This document shows positions 22,401 to 34,484 of a DNA stretch of 64,000 nt, piece by piece. Under the pieces are notes generated by a model, which saw nothing but the letters and a program-made list of their open reading frames with translations, searched no databases and was not told where the DNA came from. The translations under genes and the position numbers were made by a program. The stretch comes from Pseudisothecium myosuroides (Eukaryota; Streptophyta; Bryopsida; Hypnales; Lembophyllaceae), in the NCBI GenBank assembly GCA_951799445.1, contig OX637289.1, positions 46,972,264 through 47,036,263 on the forward strand, written 5' to 3'. Each line of letters opens with the position of its first letter. The stretch's first letter is position 1.

Positions 22401-25400
22401 TTGTTCGCAAATCAAGGAAGTTTTCATCGCACGAGAGAATGCATGATTTGTATACCATATGCAAAAGTTGCTAGGGCTTAAAGTTTGATTAGGAGATGAC
22501 CTAGAAACCGACGAGGGTTTGGATATTGAGGCAATTTTGGACTCATATGTTGTGCAAGATTTTGGGGTGTTGCATTTAGATAGGTGTCACAATTAGGTGG
22601 GCATCTCTACCTTTTATGGTTGTCTGCAAGTTTATGCAATCTATTGAGCCCATTCGCAGTATGACATGCAAAAGTTACTAGGTTTCAGAATTTTATTGGT
22701 AGATGACCTAGAAACCAACATGACGACCAATGTTGAGGCTGTGTACGTACTCAAAGTCAACTTGCTCTCATTGTACAAGACTATAAGGTGTTGCAATTTT
22801 GGTACATCTATGTTTGGGATTTAGGGATTTGGGGTTTTGGGGTTTAGGATTTAAGGGAGCATATTATGCGTTGATGAGTGACATTCTGGTGTCCTGACTG
22901 GATCATCTTCGGGGATTTGATCTGAATTTGCAGAAGCTGGTGAGGTTAACGAGAGGTGACATTATTGTGGAAAGCGAACCGGACCAGGGCAGTGTGTTCA
23001 AATTTTCTTTGGTGTTGCCAACTTCAGGGCAAAGGGGCAATTTGCAGAAGCTGGCCCACGCCATGAAGCGCGTGTCGTCAGACTTAGGTGACAACCGCAT
23101 TGGCGGAATCCGGGTTCTTCTGGTGGACGCTAATCCTGTGCGACAGGTAGCGTCACTTGCAAGCTTTTGTTAGCTTTCTTTTAGAATTAGTAGGGTTCAC
23201 GTTTGTCTGACATAACTTTTAAGTGACATTTATGAATCTCGAAACGTGATGTTTTCTACCTTTTCTCCCTTTTTTTTACAGATTCCTTTGATTTTTCATT
23301 TTAATTCCTCATATTTTCTGGGGGTTTCCTATCTGCACATGGAGCAGGAAGTTGCGGCAACTTATTTGCGAAGAGTTGGAGCACTTATCGAGTATGCTGA
23401 GGACGCGGGCATTGCCTTAGAAATGTTAGCAAGGTAAAGACTTCACTCCTATAGTGCCCACCTTGGAGTTACTGAAACTAAGGGTTGGTTTACATTTTTC
23501 TGGACAAGCCTCAAGGACCATATCTTAAGAAATCTCGGAATGTGTTTATTCAAAAGTTTGAGGGGTTTTCTTGTAGGCTTTTAACTTTGTCTGAACCGCC
23601 ATGGAGAACGAATTTTGGCTATCTGACAATAGAATTGTGAGAGGTTTTGTCTGTTTGACCATTTTTGGGTTTGAAGCAAATCTTCAGCCAAGAAATTAGT
23701 CATATGGACAGGACTACTTCGCCTTTTATTTTTCCATGTCTTGTCATCTTAGTCTTGTGTGCTTCAAACAGCTGATTTGTATTGGCGTTAACTTTTAGCT
23801 TCTCCTCAAGACTTATGCAAAGAAGTGTAGTCCTGCCCTATGCAGTGAATTTCTTACGTTTTTTCAAAATTAACAAAACTGTTACACCCTTGGGTTTTAA
23901 AAGAATTCTCTAGATTCTTTGATGAGTTTTTAGCAACTTACTGTACTTTGTACATTTTGACCTCATTTTGACCAAATTCGATATTTGCATCCAAAAGCTC
24001 TTTCAATGAAGTCGGCCAAGAATTTTCCCTTCCAGCCATTTCCCTAAAATTCTTGCAAATTTTAGATCACTAGCCCTCATTGTAACTATGTATGTAGAGG
24101 TCAATGTTTAGGGTTTAACGATTACGGCTGCTGTCTATGCTGCAGGACGGACGGACCTCCATTTCAAGCTGTGATTGTGGATCTGCAAGGGATGGACCAC
24201 ACGTCATCGCTGCAGCTGGTGCAACGATTGAAGGAGTCAAGGTTCAAGGGGATTCCCGTTTTGGCACTTTCGGTTCCACCGGATAGCACTCTGCAAACGG
24301 AGTTACATGAAGCTGGTTACGTAAACATCGTTCACAAGCCACTTCGATGCACCACGTTGATATCAGGGTTGCTACAAACTCTGGGCATCCAAGTCACGAA
24401 TCCGTCTCGGAAGCAGAATGCCAATGAGAAGATGCTGGCCGGCAAGCGCCTGCTTGTAGTGGATGACAACATGGTCAATCGGAGAGTGGCCAGTTCAATG
24501 CTACAACGTTATGGCGCCACTGTCGACACTGTGAATGGGGGGAAACAGGCAATCGATGCTGTGAAGAAGCAAAAAGATGACCAGCAGTTCGACATAATCT
24601 TAATGGACATTCAAATGCCTGAGGTACACACACATTAATACTCACATTCAACTTTTCTCTGTTGTTCCAGAGGATCTACTCTCTGCTTTGCTCAACGCAT
24701 TTTGAGGTCTACTTTAGATTGCACAAGTCGCAGCAACTAGTTCAAAATTCGAGCTAGAATCATTTGCAACTAGGGGTATTATAGCAAGTTGAAAAGCAAG
24801 CCATTGTATGTGTGGTACCATTAGATGCATTTGAAGTACCGAGTGTCCAATCCATCTCAACGAGATGGCTTGGAACCTTGTTCTGTCTAATGTTTTTAGC
24901 ATGCCACATTGGAGCCGTGTGATTGTCGCCTTCTCATGCTTGTTATTTATGTAGTCTAATGCCGGCGCTGGTATAACAAGTAAAAATGTTTCTTGCACCA
25001 ATCAAGGTGTAGGGTTTCTATTTATCTTGCTTGGATCTGTGCAATTTAAGAGACTCTTATTGTGCTGTGATCTTATTAGTATTAACTTTCAGCTTTGTTT
25101 GCAAATTGTAGATGGACGGGTATGAAGCCACGCGTCTCATTAGAAGGTGGGAAGTTGACGTATGTGAACAATGCCGAGCGCTGGAAAAGATTGAATATGA
25201 TTACGAGGAAATCAAAGAGTGCTCGCATCACCGAATCCCCATAGTGGCCGTCACCGCCGACGTCATGAAGGGGACGCATGAGATGTGTTTTAGTGCCGGC
25301 ATGGACGATTACATACCTAAGGTATGTGTTTACAGGCTTTACAGGCTTTTATTTTCTAGTGTTTAGATTTTGATCTTCACCGACTCTTTTCTGGATGATC

Positions 25401-25895
25401 TCTCTCGAACTCTATGATGCCATTAGAGGAGAAATGTGCTTCAAATGGGCCTCCCCACACGACTTTTCCATCGTTTTTTGAACAATTGCTTCATTTCTCT
25501 CAGTACCGTCAAAATTCCTGTCTCACTTTTTCTCTCAACAGTGTCGGTAATTCCTCAGTAGTGATATTATTCTCTATGTTGATGTTACTATTGTTTCATG
25601 GCATGAATTGTGCAGGTTTGTTATATGTAAAACTTGGCACTATTTTTCACACGAACTTGTTCCAGTGAGCGATGTACTGCGAGGGTCCATAATCTCTCAT
25701 ATTTCTCTCTAACAATTCAATTATTCCTTTGTATCTGCTTTTGAATTTCAGATGCTTCCAGCTTACACAGTTTTTGATGTTTTGTTGTTGTGGTGCCAGC
25801 CCCTTGATCAGAAACAGTTGCAGTTACTCCTGGGAAGGTTTCTCGAGCGCAGATTAGTCAATTTTCCAGGCAGTGCACCAGGCTCATCAGCATAG
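16461..25895 (+). CDS. CHASE-domain hybrid histidine kinase (putative cytokinin receptor)
   Basis: Membrane hybrid sensor kinase, 1,093 residues. Coding exons: 16461-16814, 18446-18990, 19828-20259, 20779-20889, 21360-22116, 22934-23146, 23348-23433, 24146-24623, 25112-25321, 25800-25895; all phases join. Order: Ser/Thr-rich N-terminus; membrane helix at about 77-98; CHASE domain at about 119-300 outside the membrane; second helix about 377-398; HisKA with phospho-acceptor His441 ([13 protein letters not shown]); HATPase with N box (Asn554), DSGIGIP (694-700) and GGTGIGL (723-729), with a ~105-residue insert as in plant cytokinin receptors; a degenerate receiver (about 792-913); and a complete receiver with Asp939/Asp940, acceptor Asp987 ([11 protein letters not shown]) and Lys1062. 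Known relatives pass phosphate to HPt proteins. The CHASE domain keeps FTDQT...RP and EYAPI landmarks but is diverged elsewhere, so the ligand is uncertain. The third intron uses a GC donor. The chosen start is the first in-frame ATG after a stop; downstream ATG 16494 is possible. Confidence 0.93.
20260..20778 (+). other. GC-AG intron of the histidine kinase gene
   Basis: The exon ends ...GAG ATC AG and the intron begins GCAAAGGC; it ends TTTCTGCAG, and the next exon starts AACTCCC. Only this junction rebuilds the invariant HEIRTPMNG motif, the Arg codon being split AG|A. No GT donor nearby keeps frame and motif. GC donors are a known minority class, roughly one percent of plant introns. Confidence 0.85.
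22457..22810. repeat. ~207-bp tandem duplication inside kinase intron 5
   Basis: ATGCAAAAGTTGCTAGG at 22459 recurs as ATGCAAAAGTTACTAGG at 22666, and both are followed by GATGACCTAGAAACC and ATTGAGGC/GTTGAGGC. The second copy is shorter and diverged. A degenerate run of TTTAGG/TTTGGGG motifs follows at about 22812-22857. It does not touch either splice site. Confidence 0.75.
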
Positions 25896-26906
25896 TAAAA
25901 GACTCAAGGGTGGAACATGAAGTGCTGGAAGTGTGGCAGGGAATTGTTAATAGGTTGTTGCTTGAACATGGGACACCAGTGACTTGGGTTTTTAGGTTTT
26001 AGGTTTTTTCCTTTAACATCGTTTTCAGTTTAATTTGATTTTATCAAGAGTTTTGGGGCAACTTCCTAATGAGAATCTTCATGGGGATGTTTCGCGATCG
26101 TACAAAGGCCTTTCTATGATACATAAGAAGACCTTCGTATGATCGGAGGAAGATTTTCTTTATACTATCGTTTAAAAGTTTCTGAGTCGGTCTAATTTTA
26201 TTGAAAACCTTGTTTTTAAATCAGACCTTGGTCACTGTGAATTTGTAATTTTTTAGGGTACCAATCATTGTATTAACGTAACATTTGATTGTGGCCTGTC
26301 TTTTGATTGTGTTCAGAGTGGCGTATTTTCAGCACCCATTACACTTCAAATGACATCAGGAAGACCTGTTTACCCTCCCTCAATTGCTGGTAGTTTTCTG
26401 TAGCTCTTGTCAAGGACAGCTGCTCTCTACCTAGTAAGCAAATGGGAAGCGGTTCCAGTATTTCGATCTGCAGGAAAGTTTTTCTCCGTGGTAGATGAAG
26501 TTCATATTAGCTTCAATTAAGTTATGCATTGCAGAGTTGTAAATATATTTTTAGTCTAAACCCAGGCAAAGTGTTTGGGATGTCCACATTCGACAGTCGT
26601 CTTGAATGTCCAGGATTCTAGGAACCTCCATTTTTACTATTGCGCAGTTTAAGAGACTGTCAATGATTTTTTTTTCCTTGCAGACATGATGAAACGAAAG
26701 GACTTTCTGAGCACTTGTTGCACCGCTTCTGTGCTTCCTCAGAATTGATTATCTTCATCTTTTCTATTCCGTTTTCTAAATGTGTTTCATCGTCTTGGCT
26801 GTGTCACCATCCAATGTTGTGTTCATATATGTTTTTGTGAAGTATCGCTAAATGTTGCCGAATCTAGTGCCAGGCAAGCAATGATGTTCAACATTCAATT
26901 ATGAAC
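25896..26906 (+). other. 3' flank of the histidine kinase gene
   Basis: Begins with the kinase stop codon region and likely includes the 3' UTR. T-rich stretches occur around 25990-26050, but no canonical poly(A) signal could be assigned with confidence. No further coding region is seen before the TTAA-type element at 26911. Confidence 0.5.
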
Positions 26907-26910
26907 TTAA

Positions 26911-27787
26911 CCCCTAAGTGCCCGAGGCACCAAAATCTGGTGTCTGATAATATTTTGAAGTTACAACAAAACCTTACCAAGACACTATTTTTAGCAATAC
27001 ATATTTTTGAAAAAATCATTTTGAGGTCTACTTCTAGCATCAAAAATCCAATTTTGAAAATGAATGATCATGATTTTTCTATTCATGATTTTGTTTCAGG
27101 GTGTCCATTACAAATCTTGATTTTCTAGTGTTGAGGGCTCTTGGAAATGAGCCTCAAATACACTAGATCTTGGAGAAAAAATCACATTAGAAAATCATTT
27201 AAAAAAATTGCAGAGTAGCTTTTGAGAAGCTTGAAATCGATTGGGGTTATGCATGTTATGCCCTTCAATCCTTAAAGGACTAAGGGGTGACCCTTGAAAT
27301 CATCCTTTTGCATTACCATGTAAATCATTGGCTTAAAAAATTGTAAAAGCACTCATTGGAAGTCAAGTTAGTATAGAAGATTTTCCCTTTTCGCAACAAA
27401 TTATGAGGATGAATCGTTGCACTTCTATCCTATACAGTTTGATTCTCTGTCATCCATCGGCCACAGAATAGCCTCCTCGTTGTTTAAGGATTAACTTCAT
27501 ATTTTTTTTGGTGACCAATTTTTTAGATTTGACATTTGAAAAGAGGATCGAAAGACTTCAAATGGCACTTTCACAATTTTAACACCTATATGATCAAACA
27601 TTATAATCTTTGAATCTATAAATGATATTGTTGCGTTTTCTTTTTCCATGTAATTTCTAACATGTCTAGTTTGAATTTGTATGGTTACAATTCAAAAAAA
27701 ATTGATAAAGCTTGTCAAAATGTTGACTTTTTGTTTAATTTAGAGCAAATTCCGAGAAGCTCTAATAAAGCCTTGGGCATTTAGGGG
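26911..27787. mobile_element. TTAA-flanked element (second interior type) with nested MITE
   Basis: The left end CCCCTAAGTGCCCGAGG and right end CCTTGGGCATTTAGGGG are inverted copies; TTAA lies outside both (26907-26910 and 27788-27791). The length is 877 bp, of which about 222 bp is a nested element. A homologue without the insertion is at 56538-57191 (654 bp), which accounts for the difference. Interior sequence differs from the 3007-3944 type although the termini are the same kind. Non-coding. Confidence 0.82.
27269..27490. mobile_element. ~222-bp TTAA-type MITE nested in the 26911-27787 element
   Basis: It begins TCCTTAAAGGAC and ends GTTGTTTAAGGA, followed by TTAA (27491-27494); the left flank is TCAA, one base off. 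It is a homologue of 12442-12661, sharing AAAAGCACTCATTGGAAGTC and CATCGGCC blocks. Its host is uninterrupted at the equivalent place near 56900. Confidence 0.78.
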
Positions 27788-27791
27788 TTAA

Positions 27792-28618
27792 CCTCTACAA
27801 ATCTCAAGGCTTGTTTATCACCAGAAAACATTCAAAACTGCCATCTCTATTGCAAAGAACAAAAAAAAATTTAGAGTTTGCGTTTTAACCATATATAACC
27901 ATAGGATCTTGCACTACACTAATGTGAGAATATGTAGAAGAAACTTTATAAACTTTGACTGCTTAGAGGCAAGATATTTGCATTTATAGTGAAGAAAATA
28001 GTTTATTTGTTTTTGCACCTTTAGTAACTAGATTAAAAGGCTTTGAATCTATTTAACTTAAAGAAATTTGCACTACAAATTTTGAATTAATTTTTTTTTA
28101 TATTGAAGAATTGAATTGGGAATTTAGGAAAAAAAATTCAAAAAATCAAACTTGATTTTCATTCTATAAAAAATTGTTAAGTACAAGTAGGTACAAGATG
28201 GAATCAAAATCAAAATTGTTTAGCTCTAGATGGAATTGAAACACACTAATCCCAGTGGTGAGATTGTTTGAGAAAAGTAGCTTCATAACTTTCACATCAC
28301 TTATTCAAATGGGATGAATCCCAGTTTTCAATGTAGACAAAAATATAATCTGTGAGGAAAAAATTTTAATTTTTAATTTCAAGTTTTTGTGAATTTCTTT
28401 TGCTACCTAGCAAGTTGAAATTTGTGTTTAGAATGTCATAACTTTTGTTACTTGATGTATTGAAATTTGTACTTAGGATGGCATATCTTTTACTCCCTAG
28501 GATTGATTGCAATAAAAATTATATTCCTAGAAAGCTAATAATTTTTTTAATCCTAAGAAAAAATTTCAAAAAAGTCATGACAAAAATTAAGATCGTATGG
28601 ACAATGGGACTTTAGGGA
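27792..28618. mobile_element. TTAA-type element abutting its neighbour, ~827 bp
   Basis: Starts CCTCTACAAATCTCAAGG immediately after the TTAA shared with the element ending at 27787, and ends GGGACTTTAGGGA followed by TCAA (28619-28622), probably a mutated TTAA. Interior modules match 3007-3944 and 46277-47197. The shared TTAA suggests that one element inserted into the target duplication of the other. Non-coding. Confidence 0.7.
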
Positions 28619-28622
28619 TCAA

Positions 28623-28995
28623 GGTAAGAGGATCTTCAATGCGAGCCTTTACATTTACACTTAAAAGTATAGGTTCATCCAAACTTTTATTTTGAGGGAC
28701 TCAATCACATTCTCCAAATTTACCCACTAAATAGATAATAGAATGGTTAAAAATCATTACACTTAGAATGTAGAACAAAATTTCATTACAAATGTAAGAA
28801 CATCTTCAATGCTTATGGTAAGTTGGAGTGATAAACAAATACTTTTTGAATGATTGATACAAAATTAGAACTTGGAAATACTATCATTAAAAGTACATCA
28901 AGAAAATTGTAATTTAGACTTTGGACAAACAAAATAGATTGTGTTAGAAGTAAGTGATAGACAAAAAAATGAAGTTACAGCTACACCAAATTAGA
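28623..28995. other. Intergenic, no gene seen
   Basis: Short AT-rich spacer between two TTAA-type elements; nothing recognisable in it. Confidence 0.6.
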
Positions 28996-28999
28996 TTAA

Positions 29000-30273
29000 T
29001 CCCTAAAGGACCAAGCTGCGTTTATTGGCAATATAGAGATTTTGGACAGCTCACTACGAAGGGGATTTTTATTTATTTTTCTTTAAGGCCCAACAATTTT
29101 CATAACTTTTGAGTGCATAGTTAAAATAATTATTGTATAATATATAGTTTTTCTTCCCAGCTAGGCAATCTAGGAAGATTAGAATTTTTTTTTTTTTCAA
29201 AAACAAGTTTTCTAGATACATACATACATATGGAAAGCTTTGAATCATTCCATCTTGATCAATGAGATGAAAGTTATAAGGAATTTTAGTTTGCGGGCAA
29301 TTATGGATCTCCTACTCTAAAATAAACTTTGAAGTCTTTTATTTAACTAAATTTTCAATATTTTTGGAAAAAAAGCCATAGGTTGTAGATTGTTTATTAC
29401 AACATTACAACCATTGGAATTGGCATTTTTAAATTCCATTCCCTAAATTTTTAACAATTTAGTATTTTGAATTGATCTCTACTTTTTTCTATTTACTATT
29501 TTTTTCCTGTATGTTGTACAATTCCAAATGATCTAAAATTTTCAAGCATGTAGCCAACTTGTCTTGAAGGGTAAATCCAAAGAAGCACCATCAACATGGA
29601 CATTTTTTTATACAAATGTGACCTTGTGAAGTACAGCTACCTTGTTTTTCACAAGGCCCAAAAAAGGATTTTTGTCTATCTTGCAATCCACATGGTGGAA
29701 ATTTCTGAATTTTTTTCCACATCTTCTCAAACTAAGGTAGGAGGTTGTAAAACAGAGCAGGCATTAAGAATGGACCCTATAAATGACTGTGAAATGGATA
29801 TGACTTGGTTCTGAAGTTGACTAGTATAGTCATTGAATGAATCAAGGAAAAAAAACATTATTAATTGCAAGAGCCAATCATTCTTTTTTTTTTCCCCATT
29901 TTTATTTAGAATTGCAAGCGAACCATTTATGAAAGACCTAGGGTCACAAATAGGGACCTATGACCCAACTCGTTTGAAAATTCATAAGTAATTCAAAAAT
30001 GCTCAGAAAAATACGAAACCACTTGGGTTAGATTCCTCATCAATTTCTCCATGTCTAAAAAATGAGCTAAAAATTCTCCCGTTCAAGGAAATACATGAAA
30101 AAGGCAGACCAGCCCTTAGATGCTCCATTTCTGAGCCTCCTACCTTAGTGTACTACAAGATCCTATGGTTAGATGTGTACAAAATGTTTCTTTCTCTAAA
30201 ATTTGGTACTTGTATTAGAAATGGCAATTTTTGGAGTGCTTTTGGTGAAAACATAGTCAAGGAACTTTAGGGG
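29000..30273. mobile_element. TTAA-flanked element, ~1.27 kb including a nested insertion
   Basis: Starts TCCCTAAAGGACCAAGC after TTAA (28996-28999) and ends GGAACTTTAGGGG before TTAA (30274-30277). Interior matches 4827-5745 and 12080-12971. A 417-bp unrelated element is nested at 29732-30148; without it the length is about 857 bp. Non-coding. Confidence 0.85.
29732..30148. mobile_element. 417-bp nested element with perfect 13-bp inverted ends
   Basis: The left end CTAAGGTAGGAGG (29732-29744) is matched exactly in reverse at 30136-30148. It splits a block that is continuous in the other copies (near 5630 and 12840: TCAAACCTGTGTACTAC and TCAAGTCAGCATACTAC). A clear target duplication could not be assigned, so the superfamily is unknown. 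AT-rich and non-coding. Confidence 0.75.
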
Positions 30274-30277
30274 TTAA

Positions 30278-30671
30278 TTTATGCAAAATTGTCTACTTTC
30301 TTCTCCTCTTGAAAATTTCAAAAGATTCATTAAAATGAGTATTTTACTACTGTTTGAGATTAAGAGCTACTAACCAAGTTCAAAATATAAAATGGCACAA
30401 AATTTGGTTTACAAAATAATTTCCTACATTGTCATAAACACTATAGTGAAACTTTCAAAAAGAATTAAAATATTTCAAATTTGATATAAATTTTTACAAA
30501 ATAGAGAAAATAATATCAAATTTTCACATAAAAACTTAAAAGTTATATAGATATAAAGTGGAGCAATGAATATCATCTTTGAAAATTTATGATAATTATT
30601 TTAATTTAAAAATAGTGGTACTGGAAAAATGAAGCATAAAGAGTGAAGAAGTTTGAAGTTTGACTAAGCTA
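30278..30671. other. Intergenic, no gene seen
   Basis: Very AT-rich sequence with only short frames and no recognisable feature. Confidence 0.6.
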
Positions 30672-31205
30672 GGGTACTCTTAAAGCAACCTTGCTCTAAA
30701 GCAACCACTAACACAAAAGGTACATTTTACTTTTTCAATGTACCAATATTGTACATTTCAAGAGGTGGTCGCTTAAAGGGACCATAACATTGATTAACCA
30801 ATTGAACCTCCATCTCAGAGATGGAGGTATAATTCCCCCCAAGATACCTGAGGAGGATTATAGTTATAATCTGAAGCTATTTATTGATGGGTTGTTAGTT
30901 GGGCCATTCTACTAGGCCACTCCCCTCCCCCCACATGGATTCTATAGTACGGGGGGCTCCCACTTTTTGCAGAAGGAAAAGGATCCCCCGTGCTAGTTTA
31001 ACAATGTTATGACTATTGCGTTTCAACTTCAAAAATTCATAACTAATTCCACAAAGGTCCAAAAAATATGAAACAACTTGGGTTACATGCCCATTCCATT
31101 CCTCTTCCTACCAAAGTTTACTGAAAATGGTGAAAATGGTTTCAAGGAGTTTAGCTCCCCCATATGCAATCAGCTCTTAAAAGGGCGACTTAAGAGGAGA
31201 CTGCC
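30672..31205. repeat. Copy of a dispersed repeat, inverted relative to 38110-38480
   Basis: Blocks such as GTACATTTCAAGAGGTGGTCGCTT, TCATAACTAATTCCAC and CTTGGGTTACATGCCCATTCC recur in reverse orientation around 38110-38480. The two copies are about 7 kb apart and lie on either side of the ADT gene. This copy carries an insertion at 30783-31011. The family is not identified. Confidence 0.7.
30783..31011. mobile_element. ~229-bp insertion with ~16-bp inverted ends
   Basis: The ends read CATAACATTGATTAAC and GTTTAACAATGTTATG, inverted copies with two or three differences. The copy of the host repeat at 38110-38480 lacks this segment, supporting a separate insertion. A similar right end is seen near 7520-7536. 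Confidence 0.65.
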
Positions 31206-33209
31206 TTCAGTTCCATGGTCACATGCTCCGTCCTTCCAGGTCAAAGGAAAGAAATTGAACATGGCCGTTTGCATGTGTTTGAAGGCAATTGGCTGCAGGA
31301 CCATACTTCTTCCCAAATGCTTCTTCCCAAATGTTGACGTCCATGACGACTTATTACCAACGTGCTGAAAGCCATCTTTGACCTGGTCTTCCAAGCAAGG
31401 ATACTTTGCAGAAAACCTTGCAATCAACTATTACTTTTAGTTTTATAATTTTCATTTCTCCTTTAAGATGTTTTTGTTTTAGTTTTTTCTTAAATGGGGA
31501 GACCCCATTGCAATAGCTCTAAAAAACCCGAAGCAATAATGTACAATGGAGCCGGGCAGCCGGCTAAAGAAGCACCGGAGGCCCCAAAGCACAGGACAGA
31601 GTTGTGCAGGTATCACTGTTTTACTATCAATAAGGGTATATTGGTATTGAAGAAGAGGGGAAAAAAATTCAAATAAAAGTACAAACATAAACTATTTTCT
31701 GTAATTTTAATAGCACATAATTTTACCAAAGTATGTAGGTTTGACCTAGGTATTTATCCCAGGTATCACCTAGGGGCCCACCCTAGGTATCTCCGAGATA
31801 GTTGCCCAAATCGATACCTTGGGTGGTAGGATATCACCCGGGTAGTTGTCCAAGCCAATACCAAGGAGGTAGGGGGTAGGGGTACCCACTATTGATACCC
31901 GTGTCCAACCCTAGATACCGGCACAACTTTTAAAAGTTAGACCAGAACTCAGATCAGAATTCCTAAGTATAGTCGCAATTAGGAAGCTCGTGATCTGATT
32001 TTTGCAACCAAAGATGAGGACTTGGCAAATCCTCGATTTTTGCTGGCAAAAATGCCCGACTGTTTTACAACCTTGCCTTCATGCCTTGTCAAGTATCTTC
32101 AAAACGAATTCAACGAACTTACGGTGCATCGGTTGAAATGTCCCTGCTGCTACAATAACTCGAGAGGCTCAGAACTGACGGTTATTACAAGCAGAGAGAC
32201 AGCATAACATTTTCGTAGCAGAGTGGAGAAAAGAAGAATTGAAACGGTTGTCAAAGGTTCACTCAGTTGGCATTTCCCACTCGTATAGTTATTCCCAATT
32301 ACTGGATCGTTCTTTTTTTCAACACACATGATTCCGTTGCCCTAATAATGCTAATTCTGATTTCAAACCGATGCTACGACCTGGAATGTGACTGATCATA
32401 AGACTACGGAAAGTGCCTCAATCAATTTCTCATTGGAAATTATGAATCTTGAGTTTCATTTTAGCACTCCGAGTACGCTCCAGTTCTTGCAATTAGCATG
32501 AATCTAGTCATAATGGTTTTGCAGGTCGCATCACAAATTATGGACAATTGAGAGTACTCAAGAGAAGTCTCTACTTCGATCAGTTATCATTCATTTGACT
32601 AAAACAGAAAAAAGAAAAAGAAGAAAGGAGCAGTCTCTAGCCCTAATCAAGTAGTCATGTCTTCCTTCACCCTTCAATTGTCCACAAGTCAGACTCTCCC
32701 CCTAAAATCTGCTCACATTGGTTTCATCCCTGGTTTCCTCCAAACAGACACTGACACCTGAATTACAAAGAAGCGGAGATCCAGTCACAGCAAAAGGATG
32801 GGCACTTGGGTGCACGCCAACAATGGTTGGCAGCTTTAGTTGAGAGTCCTGGCCAGACCGAATCCTGTGTCAACAAATCAGTCAACAACTCTCACAGCTG
32901 TTGAATGGCATGCACAAAAAAGGCAGGTCCAATAATGCGAGCTCCCTCCCTCGTCCTCAGCTAGCTCTTGGAAAAAAATCACTACACAGGATGGACGCAT
33001 CGCCACGACGACGCTTATAAAATTAATATACACGAAAACTATGTATAGTGAGGACGACGACGACGACGACTCCGTACGTACCCAATGTGATGACTCACAC
33101 TCGGCCTCAGATTCGGATCGCTACTCTAATGAATTGGATGTCGAAAGTGGAGGTAGAGATCGATGACATGTTATACAATTAACCTAAACGAATCAATTGA
33201 TGCACTGGT
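31206..33209. other. Intergenic region 3' of the ADT gene
   Basis: No coding region recognised. A stretch at 31730-31920 is dense in GGTATC/GATACC motifs and looks like degenerate short repeats. A (GAC)6 microsatellite lies at 33053-33070. The part nearest 33209 probably includes the 3' UTR of the ADT gene, which is transcribed leftwards. Confidence 0.5.
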
Positions 33210-34484
33210 CTAGGCTCTCATGGGACTCATATCCATGGGGTAGCTTCCCAAAACACGCAAGAACGTGGCAAACTCTTGCAAATGGCTCAACGCGTTCTGC
33301 GCGCGCACATCCGCCATGGACGCCTCGAAGTCGATGTAGAAGAGGTAATCGAAGTATTTCGCGGTGCCGTTGTTGCTGTCGTCCACGACGCGCAGCGGGC
33401 GCTTGCGTTGCGGCCGGCTCTCAATCTTGGTAAGGTTCAAATCCCGCAGCGCGAACACGGAGAGCGCTTTGAATAGCACGCCTGGCCCTTCGTCCAAAGT
33501 GAAGACAATACTCGTTTTGAACTTGCGATCAATACGCGGAATCACAGGCTCCCTGGCGAGCATAAGAAAACGGGTGACGTTGTCCAAGTCGTCCTGGATC
33601 CCGTCCATGAGAATCTCCAGCCCGTAAATCTCCGCGGCGCGTGCGCTCGCGACGGCGCCCGTGTCGCGCAAGTTGTGAGCCGCGATGAACTGCGCCGCGC
33701 CCGCCGTGTCGTCCACAGCCTCGCGCGTCACGCCCAGCTTCGTCAGCGCGTCCTCGCACTGCGCGAGCGCTTGCGAGTGGCTCACCACGCGCAGAAGCTC
33801 CTCTTTCTTCACGCCCGGCACGCCCATGAGGCAGTGGTGAACCGCGAGCTGAACCTCCCCGACGATGTGCAGCCGGTGACGCAACAACAAGTCATAATTG
33901 CGGTGAATCGAGCCCCCGAGCGAATTTTCGACGGGGAGCACCGCGCGGTCGACTAACCAAAGCTCAACGGCGGAGAATGCGGCCTCGAACTGCTCGCACG
34001 GCACGGCCTCGCAACGCGGGTACGCCTTCGCGGCCGCGGCTTCGCTGTACGCGCCGGGCACGCCCTGGTAGGCCACGCGCAGATCCGCGTTCTCTCGCGG
34101 CGGAAGCGCTAATTCGGTGATGGACAGCGGCTTCGGCAAGTGCAGACTCCGCATGTGGCTGGTGGAAACCTCCATCGCATTGCCGTTAGCGGGAGATTGC
34201 ATGCTCAGACCCTGCTTCTCCTGCACCTGCGTCGGCATCTCCGCTATTTCCTTCCCCGCGGCGCCGTTCTGCGTCACCTTCTGCAGAAACGCGTTCGACG
34301 CAGGCCACGAACTCGAAGGCGCCGAAGCGCGAACTCCGGATTGCGCCCACTCCTTCCGCTTGCCAATCCGCCGCACCAACACCTTCTGCGTCGCGGACTT
34401 CCCCCATCCGTCACGCTTCAAAGCCACGTCGCCCAGCATCTCGAAGCTCAGCACTCGCTCGCCAGGACAGACCCGTAACGCCAT
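33210..34484 (-). CDS. Arogenate/prephenate dehydratase (plastid, phenylalanine synthesis)
   Basis: Encodes 424 residues in one exon, within the usual size of plant ADTs (about 380-430). Residues 1 to about 130 are a basic, Ser/Ala-rich extension without domain homology, consistent with a plastid transit peptide. The prephenate dehydratase catalytic domain runs from about 135 to 312, starting [16 protein letters not shown], with the ENSLGGSI block (186-193) and the catalytic NVTRF motif (Thr304-Arg305-Phe306). The ACT regulatory domain runs from about 325 to 415 with the ESRP motif (355-358), which in this family binds phenylalanine for feedback control. It converts arogenate (and in some members prephenate) to phenylalanine or phenylpyruvate in the plastid stroma. 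The gene is intact and intronless; its GC content is far above that of the surroundings. Substrate preference cannot be set by eye. Confidence 0.95.
   Translation of the reverse strand: MALRVCPGERVLSFEMLGDVALKRDGWGKSATQKVLVRRIGKRKEWAQSGVRASAPSSSWPASNAFLQKVTQNGAAGKEIAEMPTQVQEKQGLSMQSPANGNAMEVSTSHMRSLHLPKPLSITELALPPRENADLRVAYQGVPGAYSEAAAAKAYPRCEAVPCEQFEAAFSAVELWLVDRAVLPVENSLGGSIHRNYDLLLRHRLHIVGEVQLAVHHCLMGVPGVKKEELLRVVSHSQALAQCEDALTKLGVTREAVDDTAGAAQFIAAHNLRDTGAVASARAAEIYGLEILMDGIQDDLDNVTRFLMLAREPVIPRIDRKFKTSIVFTLDEGPGVLFKALSVFALRDLNLTKIESRPQRKRPLRVVDDSNNGTAKYFDYLFYIDFEASMADVRAQNALSHLQEFATFLRVLGSYPMDMSPMRA

Noticed and set aside
22812..22857. Interstitial telomeric repeat
   Set aside because: Only a few degenerate TTTAGG-like units; not a true array of the plant telomere motif.
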